Counted from the stretch's first letter, positions 17,481 through 26,869 are shown. The stretch: 64,000 nucleotides of DNA from Candidatus Zhuqueibacterota bacterium (GCA_029262055.1 JAJDAD010000048.1:1-64000), one strand, 5' to 3'. Notes: generated by a model from the letters alone, not told the origin. Numbers and translations are program-made.

Positions 17481-19604
17481 TTAAGCCCAAATTTCCACTG
17501 TTTGGCTGTCAATGAGTTTATGCTTAATTTGCTTGTGCTCCTGCCGTGAACGCCCGCGTTCGTGCTGAGTGGATTCGCCGGTGAAGTCCTGCCACCGAGG
17601 CCCGCCACGCCGGGACTCCTGGTTCCACGCATTTTGCCTGGACTCGCCTGCCTGATCGTCGCGTACCGAAACGTCCAACTTTGCAATGTCGTGTCCCTCT
17701 TTGCTCAAGTGCTCAAGAAGAGGGCGCAGTTGATTTTCAAGAAGACGACGAACTTCGTGGGAGTCCACCTGCACCTGCATGCTGATCTTATCGCCGTGGC
17801 GGACGGCATCCACCAGCACCTTGCCGATGTCTTTGACCTCTACCTCAACTTCCAGCTTCTGCGCTCCCATTTGCAACTTGTGCTCCGCCAATTCGGATAC
17901 TTTTCGGATAGCCGCCGGCAAACCGGGTGACTGTAGCTGGGCGGTAATCACAGCCTTACCGGACGCCTGACCTGCGCCACCGGGCAGGGCGTCCATCAGA
18001 GAAACTTTGGCCGCCGGTGCGGTCTGGGTCTCAGCACCGGCCTGGTCGGGAAAACCGGCGACCGACTTTGTAGAATCCGGGGCCTCGGAAAAGGTCTTGC
18101 CATTGTGTTTTGGGTTCTCTTCAAAAGCGTCCCCGTTGGCAAGTGCCGTTTCCTCGTTGGCCGCACCCGCCGCCTGCATTCCTGCATTGTTTTGAACGGC
18201 GGCAGTATTCCCGCGGCCGGTCACAGGCAAACGCGGGGCGCGCCGGTCCAACATCCGGATGCTACGTTCCGGCACATTGCCTACGCTATCTTTTGTGGCG
18301 AGACCCTCTTCTTTAATACTATGACGCTGTTTGGTCAGCCGCTGCGACTGCCGGACAGGCTGCGCCGCATTGTTGGTAACGCCGGGTTCCGGTCCGAAGC
18401 TGTCCTTTGCAAAAATCATCCTGCCGGATCCGCCGGAAACTTCCGCCGGTTGTGCCTTTTCCCCCGCATTCCCGGCTCTTAGAGACACGCGCGCGAGGCG
18501 CTCCTTCACCCCGGCTGACGCTGCCTCACCGTCATGCACGACTCCCGGAGGTGTCTTCGCAGCAACGCTGAGCCGTACCGAACCAGGCTTGACACCAGCT
18601 TTGCCGAAGGCCTCTGTTAGTTGCGTCTTTATTTCCTGAGTAGCCACGGTCACATCGGTGCGCACCCTTCCTGCCTCAGTTCCGGCTTCCAGAGTCACCT
18701 TGCCCAGTTGAGAAAACTCAAGGTTCAACTGCGCCCGTCTGCCAGGTTCCGCTAAAGCCACGTCTATATTTTTGCTGAAATTTTGTAGAATTGTGGTGAC
18801 GGATTCCGCCTGCCGCGCGGATGACAGCACCGGAGACGACCCTTGTTGGTGCGGCTGCAGCACCTGGCTGAGACCGGGCCCGGCGCTCCGGGGCGCAGCA
18901 ACAACAGGCGTCTTCGTTAATGAAAGCGGCGACCCTTTGCTCCCACGTGCCAAATTGATTTTTACCTGTTTGGCCCGTACCGGCTGCCACTTGAAATCGG
19001 GGAGCAGCTTAAGCTTTGTGCGGGATGCCCTGCTGGCTCTGCCTTTCACTCCAGTCAGCGCGGATTGACCTGTTCCAAAAAACGGAATACTCTGCTTCCT
19101 ATCGGGAATCGCGCCGTCAAAAAGATGCGTGCTGCCAGATTTGCGAATCGAGCCGCCAACCACCGGTTGTTGCGCTGCAACTGTGTCCTCCACACCGGGG
19201 AATTGCACAACGATCTTCTTTCCGCCGGGTGCAATGAGCGCTAGTTCAGCGGCTTGCGGAGTGGACGCCTGCGCTGCCATAATGGATTCGACGAAGTCAT
19301 CGATCCGTGTCGCATCCGGAGTTGAGCCGGAATCTTCAAGGAGGTCGTCAATTGCTTGTCGTAGTTTCTTGTGCAGCGCGCTGCCCTTCGGGCTGGCGCT
19401 CAGTACAGACTCGAACCGCACCGCGCCGCCAGCTTTCGAGTGACTGTTTGATTGCAGCGCCTCCGTGAGACCGAGTGCATGGAGCGCGAGTCGAAATCCG
19501 CTATGCTCTGCGCCCGGCTCAGGTGTTGATGTCTGGCGCGCTGTTCCTAATCCTGGCAGGATCGACGAAATATCCGTTGTAGCTTTTGCGTGTGGATTGA
19601 TCAT
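17481..19604 (-). CDS. fliK: Hook-length control protein FliK
   Basis: The molecular ruler that signals FlhB when the hook is complete. The 707 residues are mostly low-complexity, as usual, with the Flg_hook domain at about 560-650 ('KLEVEVEVKDIGKVLVDAV', 'SHEVRRLLENQLRPLLEHL', 'IAKLDVSV'). A second, weaker segment of the same layout is visible at about 268-350 ('QLNLEFSQLGKVTLEAGTE', 'TQEIKTQLTEAFGKAGV', 'GSVRLSVAA'). The C-terminal tail after 650 is charged and Gln/Arg-rich. Most FliK proteins have one such domain. Confidence 0.9.
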   Translation of the reverse strand: MINPHAKATTDISSILPGLGTARQTSTPEPGAEHSGFRLALHALGLTEALQSNSHSKAGGAVRFESVLSASPKGSALHKKLRQAIDDLLEDSGSTPDATRIDDFVESIMAAQASTPQAAELALIAPGGKKIVVQFPGVEDTVAAQQPVVGGSIRKSGSTHLFDGAIPDRKQSIPFFGTGQSALTGVKGRASRASRTKLKLLPDFKWQPVRAKQVKINLARGSKGSPLSLTKTPVVAAPRSAGPGLSQVLQPHQQGSSPVLSSARQAESVTTILQNFSKNIDVALAEPGRRAQLNLEFSQLGKVTLEAGTEAGRVRTDVTVATQEIKTQLTEAFGKAGVKPGSVRLSVAAKTPPGVVHDGEAASAGVKERLARVSLRAGNAGEKAQPAEVSGGSGRMIFAKDSFGPEPGVTNNAAQPVRQSQRLTKQRHSIKEEGLATKDSVGNVPERSIRMLDRRAPRLPVTGRGNTAAVQNNAGMQAAGAANEETALANGDAFEENPKHNGKTFSEAPDSTKSVAGFPDQAGAETQTAPAAKVSLMDALPGGAGQASGKAVITAQLQSPGLPAAIRKVSELAEHKLQMGAQKLEVEVEVKDIGKVLVDAVRHGDKISMQVQVDSHEVRRLLENQLRPLLEHLSKEGHDIAKLDVSVRDDQAGESRQNAWNQESRRGGPRWQDFTGESTQHERGRSRQEHKQIKHKLIDSQTVEIWA

Positions 19605-19610
19605 GTCGTG

Positions 19611-20174
19611 TTAGTTTTCAGCAATTCTCGTTAAGATTTTGCCTGCACGGTCTGGCGGCAGAGCGTTAAATATCTTCACGCGATCTTTAGGCTTGGCCTT
19701 GTCATAAAAAATCTGAACCATTCGATCTGAAAGACTATTCAAGATCGGACTCAAAACATCAGGCTTCATCGTCCCGACCATCTTGGCCATGTCAACCAGC
19801 TTTTTGTCGTCCTGCTGGCGACTGTAGTCCACCTTCTCCTGCTCATGACTTTTGCTGGCGGCCTGCAACTTTTGCAACTGCTCCCTCAGAGTCTCAAGCT
19901 CCGCCCCTTGCGAGTGGATTTTGTGGTCGCGGTCCTGCAATTGCGAAACGTATTCGGTAAGCTGGGTCAGGAGGCCTTCAACCACTACCGCGAGGGAGTC
20001 GATGGTTTCCGAATAAGTGGAGTCCTCAACGACTGCATCCCTGTGGTACTTGGTATAATTCAGCACAGGCACACCCTCGGTCTTTTCTACAATTTGTTCC
20101 TTGCTGACATACATGGCAACGATTAGCACCATGAACGAGACGAAATAAAATGAAACCCAAAGGACTGTCTTCAT
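19611..20174 (-). CDS. MotE-like flagellar protein (MgtE_N/FliG-like C-terminus)
   Basis: A 187-residue protein with one N-terminal membrane helix (about 3-22), a coiled-coil-like middle (about 60-125) and a C-terminal helical segment of MgtE N-domain type ('MVGTMKPDVLSPILNSLSDRM', 'VKIFNALPPDRAGKILTRI'). This layout matches the MotE/FlbB-type proteins encoded beside fliJ and fliK in other flagellar operons, which support stator or rod assembly. The fit is by architecture and context, so no symbol is given. Confidence 0.78.
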   Translation of the reverse strand: MKTVLWVSFYFVSFMVLIVAMYVSKEQIVEKTEGVPVLNYTKYHRDAVVEDSTYSETIDSLAVVVEGLLTQLTEYVSQLQDRDHKIHSQGAELETLREQLQKLQAASKSHEQEKVDYSRQQDDKKLVDMAKMVGTMKPDVLSPILNSLSDRMVQIFYDKAKPKDRVKIFNALPPDRAGKILTRIAEN

Positions 20175-20180
20175 TTTGCT

Positions 20181-20624
20181 CTATTCGGTTATTGCGGTTC
20201 TGCGCTGGATTGCGATCTCATCAAAGAACTGCTGGTCGAGCTTTTCCTCGATTTGGGCGAATTCCTGCATCTTCCTTTCCTTCAATTTCTCAAGGGCTTT
20301 GCGGGCCTGGCTAGCTTGCAACAACTGGTCGCGCTTGCTCCGTACTTCCTCTGATGCGGTACCGACCTCAATCTCCTTCTCGGATATCAAGGCCTTGAGG
20401 GTCTCAAAGAATCCATGCTGCTCACCTATGCTGCGTGCAGTTGATTTGCCCGGTGGGTTCATCGATATCGAGAACGCTTCCTTCTTTTGCGTAAGCGACT
20501 GTAACTGCTTTTCGTGATTTCGCAGCTTGAGCAACGCAACCGCAAGTTCTTTCTGCCGCTCCTTTTCGACTACCTGGCGGACATCCAGGACTTTCTGCAG
20601 ACGAAAATGCCGTCTTCTTTTCAT
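20181..20624 (-). CDS. fliJ: Flagellar export chaperone FliJ
   Basis: A 147-residue coiled-coil protein, typical of FliJ, which links the FliI ATPase to the export gate. The start 'MKRRRHFRLQKVLDVRQVVE' is the common FliJ opening (F-x-x-Q-K-V-L-D). I chose the ATG at 20624, after the fliI stop at 20644; a TTG at 20660 would overlap fliI. Sequence conservation in this family is low, so position after fliI is important evidence. Confidence 0.87.
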   Translation of the reverse strand: MKRRRHFRLQKVLDVRQVVEKERQKELAVALLKLRNHEKQLQSLTQKKEAFSISMNPPGKSTARSIGEQHGFFETLKALISEKEIEVGTASEEVRSKRDQLLQASQARKALEKLKERKMQEFAQIEEKLDQQFFDEIAIQRRTAITE

Positions 20625-20643
20625 CTTTATATTCCGTGTCTCA

Positions 20644-22038
20644 TCATGCCTGTCCGACAACAGCCGTTTCGCTGTTTTGCAGCAGGGTCTTTACCAAATC
20701 CCAGGCCTGTGACGCAGTTGCCTTCTCAAACATACCCTGCTTCTGGAAAGTCCGGATAGATTCGATCATCCTGATGGCCCGGTCGATTTTCGGATTGCTG
20801 CCGTCGACATATGCACCGATGTTAATCAGATCTTCCGCCTCCTGATACACAGCAAGCATCTCCTTAATCGCATTCGTATTGTCCTGGTGCTCCGCTGAAC
20901 AGACGTCAACCATCACCCTGCTGATACTCTGCAGGACATCGATGGCGGGGTAGTGACCGGCGTCCGCCAGCCTGCGTGACAGGACAATATGTCCGTCCAG
21001 AATTGAGCGCACGGTATCGGAAATGGGATCGTTCATGTCGTCGCCCTCGACCAGCACCGTGTACATCCCGGTAATGCTGCCTTTGGAGAAGTTGCCCGCT
21101 CTCTCTAGTAAGCGGGGCAGGAGCGCGAAAACCGACGGCGTGTATCCTTTGGTCGTCGGCGGCTCACCGATGGCCAACCCTACTTCGCGCTGGGCCATGG
21201 CAACACGTGTCAAAGAATCCATCATCAGCAAGACATTCAGACCCAGGTCGGCAAAATACTCGGCGATGGCAGTCGTCACCAGCGCGCCTTTTACCCGGAC
21301 CAGCGCCGCCTGTTCCGACGTTACGGTGACCACGACCGAGCGCTGCAAACCTTCCTCTCCCAAATCTCTTTCAATAAAATCAAGAACCTCTCTTCCTCGC
21401 TCTCCGATTAAGCCAATCACGTTAACATCGGCGCTGCTATTGCGCGCAAGCATCCCCAGCAAGATACTCTTGCCAACCCCACTGCCCGCAAAAACCCCTA
21501 CTCTCTGACCCAAGCCACAGGTCACCAGTCCATCGATGGTTCGCACGCCGGTTGTAATTGCGCGCTGCACGCGTTCCCGGGTCAGCGGGTTCGGCGGAGC
21601 ATTGTGGACATTGCGAAACTCCTTCAATGCTAAGGCGCCCTTTCCGTCCATCGGTTGTCCTGTCCCGTCCAGGACGCGACCCAATAGCTGCCGTCCCACT
21701 TTGATCGAGTAAGGCTCATCATGCAGATCTACCAGGCTCCCCGGCTCAATCCCCACTGTTTCTCCAAGAGGCATCAGCAGTACTTTTTCGTTGCGGAACC
21801 CCACCACTTCCGCCTTGATGCTCCCACCGGCGCGCGTCGAGATGCTGCACATGTCGCCCACTGAAGCAGGTGGGCCGGCGGATTCCACCACCAGGCCAAT
21901 GACTTTTTCAACACGGCCGAGAGAGCGAAACCGGTTTGTTTGCTGTAAGAGCTCCGGGTAGCGACCAAAACGGGGCAGTACGCCCGGGCCTGGATCTGTG
22001 CCAACCATTGGCAGGCGTTCGGGTTGAGTGGGGCTCAT
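20644..22038 (-). CDS. fliI: Flagellum-specific ATPase FliI
   Basis: The export ATPase, homologous to the F1 beta subunit. The 464 residues have a P-loop 'GVFAGSGVGKSILLG', a Walker B region 'LNVLLMMDSLTRVAMAQREV' and 'GEPPTTKGYTPSVFALLPRL'. A longer open frame extends upstream to 22140, but that part lies inside fliH. The ATG at 22038 overlaps the fliH stop as ATGA, a usual coupling arrangement. Confidence 0.96.
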   Translation of the reverse strand: MSPTQPERLPMVGTDPGPGVLPRFGRYPELLQQTNRFRSLGRVEKVIGLVVESAGPPASVGDMCSISTRAGGSIKAEVVGFRNEKVLLMPLGETVGIEPGSLVDLHDEPYSIKVGRQLLGRVLDGTGQPMDGKGALALKEFRNVHNAPPNPLTRERVQRAITTGVRTIDGLVTCGLGQRVGVFAGSGVGKSILLGMLARNSSADVNVIGLIGERGREVLDFIERDLGEEGLQRSVVVTVTSEQAALVRVKGALVTTAIAEYFADLGLNVLLMMDSLTRVAMAQREVGLAIGEPPTTKGYTPSVFALLPRLLERAGNFSKGSITGMYTVLVEGDDMNDPISDTVRSILDGHIVLSRRLADAGHYPAIDVLQSISRVMVDVCSAEHQDNTNAIKEMLAVYQEAEDLINIGAYVDGSNPKIDRAIRMIESIRTFQKQGMFEKATASQAWDLVKTLLQNSETAVVGQA

Positions 22039-22727
22039 CCTGCAATCTCCAAATGCGAAAAGAAGCGCTTCACCTCGCGCAACTGGGAATCGATCCGCGC
22101 ATCCAGTATACCAAAATCGGTCTCCACCAGACAATCGCACGGTTGCAGAGATGCATCTGCGCGAATGATCAGGGAAGCCTTTCCATCAAAAACTCTTTCA
22201 ATCTCTTCGTGGTGCTCTTCCAGTAGGGTTGCAACGTCACTGTGGAGCCGAAAAACATACTTGACGGAATCAGCAAAATGACTCGCGGCATCGCGGGCGA
22301 CTCGCTGCAGCTGGTCCGCATCCAGACCGGCTTGTTGAATCTGCTCTGTGCGAATCAGCCTGCTGAGAATCTTGAAAACAAAATCGACCACAAACTCCTG
22401 AGCTGAAGTGACCAGTTGTGTCTGCTCGCTATGAACCTGCTTTGTGATGGCGGCCAGGTTAGAGACTTGTTCCTGGATTTTGGCCTGGCCCTCTGCCCAG
22501 CCGGCTTCCTTGCCGGCCTGCACACCTTGCTCAAAGCCGGTCCGCTTTGCTAACTCAACCTCTAGTTGCAGTTCATCGATCTTCTCTAAAGCCCATTGCA
22601 GCTTGTTCGATGCTTCGCGAAAAGCCCGACGATTCTGCTCAGCCTGCGCAGTTTGTTCAGTAATGTTAGGCAAGAAGTGCTGTCGGACCTGTCTCGACTG
22701 AGTTCGGCTTTCGTTTTTGATGAGCAT
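22035..22727 (-). CDS. fliH: Flagellar export regulator FliH
   Basis: A 230-residue protein that binds and inhibits FliI. It has a helical, Gln/Glu-rich N-terminal half and a C-terminal V-type ATPase E-subunit-like domain ('LQRVARDAASHFADSVKYVF', 'CDCLVETDFGILDARIDSQL'). The upstream 70 residues of the longer frame lie inside fliG in another phase and are not real. The chosen ATG at 22727 overlaps the end of fliG by a few bases. Confidence 0.9.
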   Translation of the reverse strand: MLIKNESRTQSRQVRQHFLPNITEQTAQAEQNRRAFREASNKLQWALEKIDELQLEVELAKRTGFEQGVQAGKEAGWAEGQAKIQEQVSNLAAITKQVHSEQTQLVTSAQEFVVDFVFKILSRLIRTEQIQQAGLDADQLQRVARDAASHFADSVKYVFRLHSDVATLLEEHHEEIERVFDGKASLIIRADASLQPCDCLVETDFGILDARIDSQLREVKRFFSHLEIAG

Positions 22728-22728
22728 C

Positions 22729-23748
22729 CTACTCGACAAACTCCTCTTGTTGCGACCTGGTAAGAACGATCTCGCCCCGATTCTCCATTTCACGGACCTG
22801 TTCCACGATACCCATCTGCGCCTCCTCCACCTCGCGCAACCGGACAGGTCCCAGATACTCGATTTCTTCTCTGAGGGCGTCGGCAGCCTGGGAAGACATA
22901 TTGCTGAACATGGAGTCGCGCAAATCATCCGAGGCAACTTTGAGCGCCATGGCCAAACTCCTTGAATCCACCGACTTCAAAATCTTTTGAACATCTTTGT
23001 CACGCAGCCGCAAGACATCTTCGAAGACAAACATCAGGTTCTTGATTTCGGTGGCTAGTTCGGGGTCTTTTTGGATCAACGTTTCCATGATCCCCTGCTC
23101 AACGCCGCGACTGGTTGAGTTCAATATCTCGGCCAGCGACTTTACACCGCCGCCCAGGCTCTGATGCGTCGAAATGCTACCCCCCATCTGCGTGGTGAGG
23201 GCTTCCTCTATTTCCTGCAAGAGCTCCGGCGATGTTTTGCCGAGTGTTGCCAGCCGCAAGGCAACCTCACCCTGCAAATCGGTAGAGAGTTCACCCAAAA
23301 TACCCGCGGCCTGGTGATGCTTCATATTCGCCAGGATCAGTGCGATGGTTTGCGGATGCTCTTTCTGCAGATAGTTAAGTAGCTCGTTCGGGTGGATCGA
23401 CTGCAACAGGCGAAAACCGGTAACTTCGGTGGCCGCCTTCACCTTCTTCATAACGTTCTGGGCCCGATCCATACCAAAGGCGCTTTCCAGCATTTCCTTG
23501 GCAAAACCAGCGCCGCCCTGGGCAACATACTTGTCCGCCACCATCATCTCGTAGTACTCGTGTAACACGGTGGCCACGACTTCCGACGGCAGGTTCTGCA
23601 GGCGCGCGATCTCGACAGTGACCATCTCCATCTCATAATCTTCTAACTGTTTAAGAAGTGGGACGGAGTTCTCCAGACCGATAGCGATGAAGAAAATCGC
23701 GACCTTCTGGATGCCGGTAAACTTGTTTTTTTCCAACTGCATGGTCAT
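22729..23748 (-). CDS. fliG: Flagellar motor switch protein FliG
   Basis: The rotor protein that contacts MotA. The 339 residues include the middle-domain signature 'EHPQTIALILANMKHHQAA' and a C-terminal torque domain with the charged pattern 'DSRSLAMALKVASDDLRDSM', where the family's key arginine/aspartate residues lie. The length is standard. fliF ends 3 bases before it. Confidence 0.97.
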   Translation of the reverse strand: MTMQLEKNKFTGIQKVAIFFIAIGLENSVPLLKQLEDYEMEMVTVEIARLQNLPSEVVATVLHEYYEMMVADKYVAQGGAGFAKEMLESAFGMDRAQNVMKKVKAATEVTGFRLLQSIHPNELLNYLQKEHPQTIALILANMKHHQAAGILGELSTDLQGEVALRLATLGKTSPELLQEIEEALTTQMGGSISTHQSLGGGVKSLAEILNSTSRGVEQGIMETLIQKDPELATEIKNLMFVFEDVLRLRDKDVQKILKSVDSRSLAMALKVASDDLRDSMFSNMSSQAADALREEIEYLGPVRLREVEEAQMGIVEQVREMENRGEIVLTRSQQEEFVE

Positions 23749-23751
23749 GTA

Positions 23752-25290
23752 CTATTCCTCTTCTACCAGCCAATACCGCAATATTCGACTCGCTCTTTCC
23801 TGCTCGCTGCTGGTAAACTCCCGTACTTCTGTACCTACCCTCTCCTGCAGTTCCTGCTTGGCGCGCGCGTCCTCAATAAGTCGTTTCTTACGCAGCTCCT
23901 CCCGTCGCTCAGCAGAATTTTCCAGGGTCTTATCTTGCGTGTCAAACAAGAGAAGTTCCCGTTGTCGCTTCAAGAACTCATCGAGGCCGAGATTCTTAAA
24001 TACCGAGCGGATGGCATAGAGCACAGCCAGGATACCGATCACGAACAGGGCCATCTTGGCATATCCCATGACCTTCTCTTCTTTCGCGATAGACGTCATC
24101 ACCTCGTTCTCTTCGTCAATAAAAGAGCGATCGAATGCGAGTTGCTCAACCGTCATCTGGTCGCCCCGGGTAGCAGTAAACCCGACTGCATTCTTGACGA
24201 TGTCGGTGATCTTGGTTATTTCCTCATCGCTGCGCGGGACGTTGGACTGGGTCTCATCCTGATAGACGCCATTGACGAAAACAGCAACAGACAAAAGCTT
24301 GATGTCGCCGACGCTTCCCTCAAAATGCTCAACCGTCTTGTTAAGCTCATAGTTTGTGATGGTGTTCTCGCGCTTATACAGAGAGGTATCCGTGTTGGTG
24401 GAGGTCTCTTCGTTCAACTCCTGGCTCAGGATAGCTGAGTTGTCAGGATCGACTTTTTCGATGGCCCGGCTCACCTTTTCAAAATTGAGTTGCGCCGCTA
24501 CCCGGACAATTGAGTTGTTGTCGCCAAGCACCCGGTCCAACATGCTCTGTGCTTTACCGCTTAGATGGCTTTCTATGTTTTGTTGTAGCTCATATTGGCT
24601 GGCGGTCTGGCCAATCTCGTCATCGCGGTCTTTCTTGCGGGTCAGGGCCCGGCCGCGGGTATCGACAATGGTTACATCTTCCATCTGCAGGCCTTCGACA
24701 CTGGCGGCAATCAAGTTGGCAATCCCGGAGATCTGCTTCGCATCGAGGGAGTGGTGCGCCTTTAGCTTCAAGACGACCGAAGCCGTCGCCGGTATTTGCT
24801 GCTCTTCGAAAAGCGCACGCTCCGGCAGAACCAAATGAATCCGGGATTGTTGCACAGACTCGATTTTGTTAATGGTATTGGACAGCTCACCTTCCAGAGC
24901 ACGCTTCAGGTTGATTTTCTGCATAAAATCCGTAAGGCCCAAATTGTTGTTATCGAACAACTCGTACCCGACGGCGCCGGTCGAGATCAAATCCTGCCCG
25001 GCGTACTTTATGCGCAATTCATAAACATCCTTCTTATTAACGAAAATCGTGCTGCCGCCATCCTCGAGCTTATAAGGCATGCTGTTCGCCCGCAAGTCAT
25101 CGATTATCTTGGCGGTGTCGGCCGCATCAAGATTGGAGTAAAGCAGGGAATACTCAGGCCGGTTTGCCCAAACCAGCAGCATGATCAATGAAAAAATCGC
25201 CACTGCCGTTACGATGGCCAGAGAGACTTTTTGAGCCTGAGTAAGCCTTTCCAACAAGGCTCTTAATTTATGCATAACGAGACTGTTCAC
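23752..25290 (-). CDS. fliF: MS-ring protein FliF
   Basis: The basal-body MS-ring protein. The 512 residues have an N-terminal helix (about 21-42), the periplasmic ring-building domains with 'YSLLYSNLDAADTAKIIDDL' and 'SVVLKLKAHHSLDAKQISGI', and a second helix at about 415-435 before a cytoplasmic tail that binds FliG. The start is a GTG at 25290 with a GGAA upstream; an ATG five codons further on is equally possible. Confidence 0.95.
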   Translation of the reverse strand: MNSLVMHKLRALLERLTQAQKVSLAIVTAVAIFSLIMLLVWANRPEYSLLYSNLDAADTAKIIDDLRANSMPYKLEDGGSTIFVNKKDVYELRIKYAGQDLISTGAVGYELFDNNNLGLTDFMQKINLKRALEGELSNTINKIESVQQSRIHLVLPERALFEEQQIPATASVVLKLKAHHSLDAKQISGIANLIAASVEGLQMEDVTIVDTRGRALTRKKDRDDEIGQTASQYELQQNIESHLSGKAQSMLDRVLGDNNSIVRVAAQLNFEKVSRAIEKVDPDNSAILSQELNEETSTNTDTSLYKRENTITNYELNKTVEHFEGSVGDIKLLSVAVFVNGVYQDETQSNVPRSDEEITKITDIVKNAVGFTATRGDQMTVEQLAFDRSFIDEENEVMTSIAKEEKVMGYAKMALFVIGILAVLYAIRSVFKNLGLDEFLKRQRELLLFDTQDKTLENSAERREELRKKRLIEDARAKQELQERVGTEVREFTSSEQERASRILRYWLVEEE

Positions 25291-25307
25291 AGCTTATTCC
25301 GTTTCGC

Positions 25308-25607
25308 TTAGGTTGGCATTCTGGACAATTCCTGGTAGCTCTCGAGGATCCGGTTGCGCACGGCCATCATAAATTGAAAGCTAATCTGCGCCTCCTCTCC
25401 GATGGCCATCACTTCGTGCAACTCAATATCCTTGCCCGCGACAAAATCCTCAATCGCTTTGCCGGAGGCATTTTGCAGATCGTCCACCTGCTCCAGCATC
25501 CCCTTGAGAGCCTCGCCGAATTTTGGTGTATCGGCCTTCTCCGACGCGGATGTAGTTGCCTTTGCTATTTGGCTCTGTGCGAGCCCGGTCAACGCTTCGA
25601 TTTTCAT
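25308..25607 (-). CDS. fliE: MS-ring/rod junction protein FliE
   Basis: A 99-residue protein that joins the MS ring to the rod. The C-terminal part is characteristic: 'DFVAGKDIELHEVMAIGEEAQISFQFMMAVRNRILESYQELSRM' region, with Q-E/M-x-V-R-N-[RK] type residues. It lies between flgBC and fliF, the conserved arrangement. Confidence 0.93.
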   Translation of the reverse strand: MKIEALTGLAQSQIAKATTSASEKADTPKFGEALKGMLEQVDDLQNASGKAIEDFVAGKDIELHEVMAIGEEAQISFQFMMAVRNRILESYQELSRMPT

Positions 25608-25619
25608 GCTGTTTCTCCC

Positions 25620-25913
25620 TTAGGCCTTGATGTCAATGACTTGCCCCAACGTCGCTTTCGGCTTGGTGACACTTCGGTCCGGATGATACAATTGCAACGA
25701 TTTTGACCGCAACACCTCAATGGCCTGGTCGAGTTTTTCCTGCCTGGTATCAGCCGGCCGTACAGGCTGTGGCGCGGATTGCGAAGAGGTTGCCTGCGCA
25801 CGCTCCGCTCCCAGATCGCGGGCTGCCGTCGGCGGCCGGCGCCGAATCCGACTCGCTTCCGCCGCGGCGTTGGCGTCAACACTTGGGAACTGCATGGGTT
25901 TGATAGCAGGCAT
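25620..25913 (-). CDS. Small protein of unknown function between flgC and fliE
   Basis: A 97-residue protein without a family I recognise. It is arginine- and alanine-rich in its first half (probably disordered), with a helix-like stretch 'RQEKLDQAIEVLRSK' and a tail G-Q-V-I-D-I-K-A. It starts 6 bases after flgC stops and ends 12 bases before fliE, so it is part of the operon. The tail is like that of the unknown protein encoded at 1791-2048 (G-T-H-I-D-L-T-A). Confidence 0.6.
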   Translation of the reverse strand: MPAIKPMQFPSVDANAAAEASRIRRRPPTAARDLGAERAQATSSQSAPQPVRPADTRQEKLDQAIEVLRSKSLQLYHPDRSVTKPKATLGQVIDIKA

Positions 25914-25919
25914 GGTCTG

Positions 25920-26426
25920 TTAGATTTCCAGAGATTTCCTGGCCATGCTCTTGGTTGCACCCATGACCGTAATGTTGGCTTCGTAGGAACGGCTTGCAGA
26001 GATAAGGTGAAGCATCTCTGTTACGACATTGATATCCGGATATTGTACCATTCCATCTTCATTAGCATCGGGGTGTTCCGGATCGTAAATCTCCCTGAAT
26101 TGATCCCCTTCCTCTACGTTGGTCCGAACAAGGCTGCTTCCGGACTGCTCTGTCCGTTGTGTCGAAAAACCGGTATCATTCAAGTGGCTGGCGTTGGAAG
26201 TTTTCAGTTTCAGGCTGGCATTCTTCAGTTCATGTGAGAACGGCCGGCGGTGCGAGACATTCTCACGCACGAGTTGCTTGCGACGATAGACCTTTCCGTC
26301 AACGGTTCGGGTGGTCTCAGCATTGGCGATATTCTCGGCGGTGATCGCCAACTGCCGTTTCTCGTTGGAAAGCGCCCCCGCGCTGGTCTTGAACGTAGAG
26401 AAAAAACTGCTGATATTCAGACTCAT
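25920..26426 (-). CDS. flgC: Flagellar proximal rod protein FlgC
   Basis: A rod protein of 168 residues. It has the rod/hook N-terminal motif ('ALSNEKRQLAITAENIANAETT') and the FlgC C-terminus ('VQYPDINVVTEMLHLISASR', 'YEANITVMGATKSMARKSLEI'). It is somewhat longer than the roughly 140-residue common form because of a middle insertion. It starts about 20 bases after flgB. Confidence 0.95.
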   Translation of the reverse strand: MSLNISSFFSTFKTSAGALSNEKRQLAITAENIANAETTRTVDGKVYRRKQLVRENVSHRRPFSHELKNASLKLKTSNASHLNDTGFSTQRTEQSGSSLVRTNVEEGDQFREIYDPEHPDANEDGMVQYPDINVVTEMLHLISASRSYEANITVMGATKSMARKSLEI

Positions 26427-26446
26427 GGTTTACTCCTATATTTGCC

Positions 26447-26836
26447 CTAAACCAAACGGCCTCTTATACTGGTCTTGATGGAATCGTAACCACCGCGCAG
26501 CATTTTCGAGACAAAATCGAACCGAATCTGGTTTTGAGCGAGTTTGGCCATCTCCTCCTCAATGTTGACCTTCGTGTTCGTAGCCTCGTAGTTGCCAGCC
26601 ACTGATCCTTTCGCATCCCCGATGGTGATGTGGCGCGGATCGGCAGTTTTCCCTATGGGCTTGTTCTTTTCCAGAGCGCGGCGCAGATCCTTCTCGAAGC
26701 TGACTTTCAGCGGCCGGTAGTTTTTGGTTTCAACGTTGGCGATGTTCTCGGCCACCGCCGCGTGCCTTTTTGAGTAGGCTTGCAGCGTTCTCCGCAAAAG
26801 AGGCGCGAGTGTTTTATCAAGTGGTCTAAAAGTCAT
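26447..26836 (-). CDS. flgB: Flagellar proximal rod protein FlgB
   Basis: The first gene of the flagellar operon, encoding a 129-residue rod protein. It has 'YSKRHAAVAENIANVETKNYRP' and the C-terminal 'MAKLAQNQIRFDFVSKMLRGG' typical of FlgB. GGGAG lies about 6 bases before the ATG at 26836. The sigma-54-type promoter at 26870-26884 would give a leader of roughly 23 bases. Confidence 0.96.
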   Translation of the reverse strand: MTFRPLDKTLAPLLRRTLQAYSKRHAAVAENIANVETKNYRPLKVSFEKDLRRALEKNKPIGKTADPRHITIGDAKGSVAGNYEATNTKVNIEEEMAKLAQNQIRFDFVSKMLRGGYDSIKTSIRGRLV

Positions 26837-26869
26837 GGTTTACTCCCTTGCTTAACGATGCGACGTTAG

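Noticed and set aside
22729-22937. Upstream extension of fliH to 22937
   Set aside because: Those codons lie inside fliG and give basic, non-family residues; the ATG at 22727 suits FliH.
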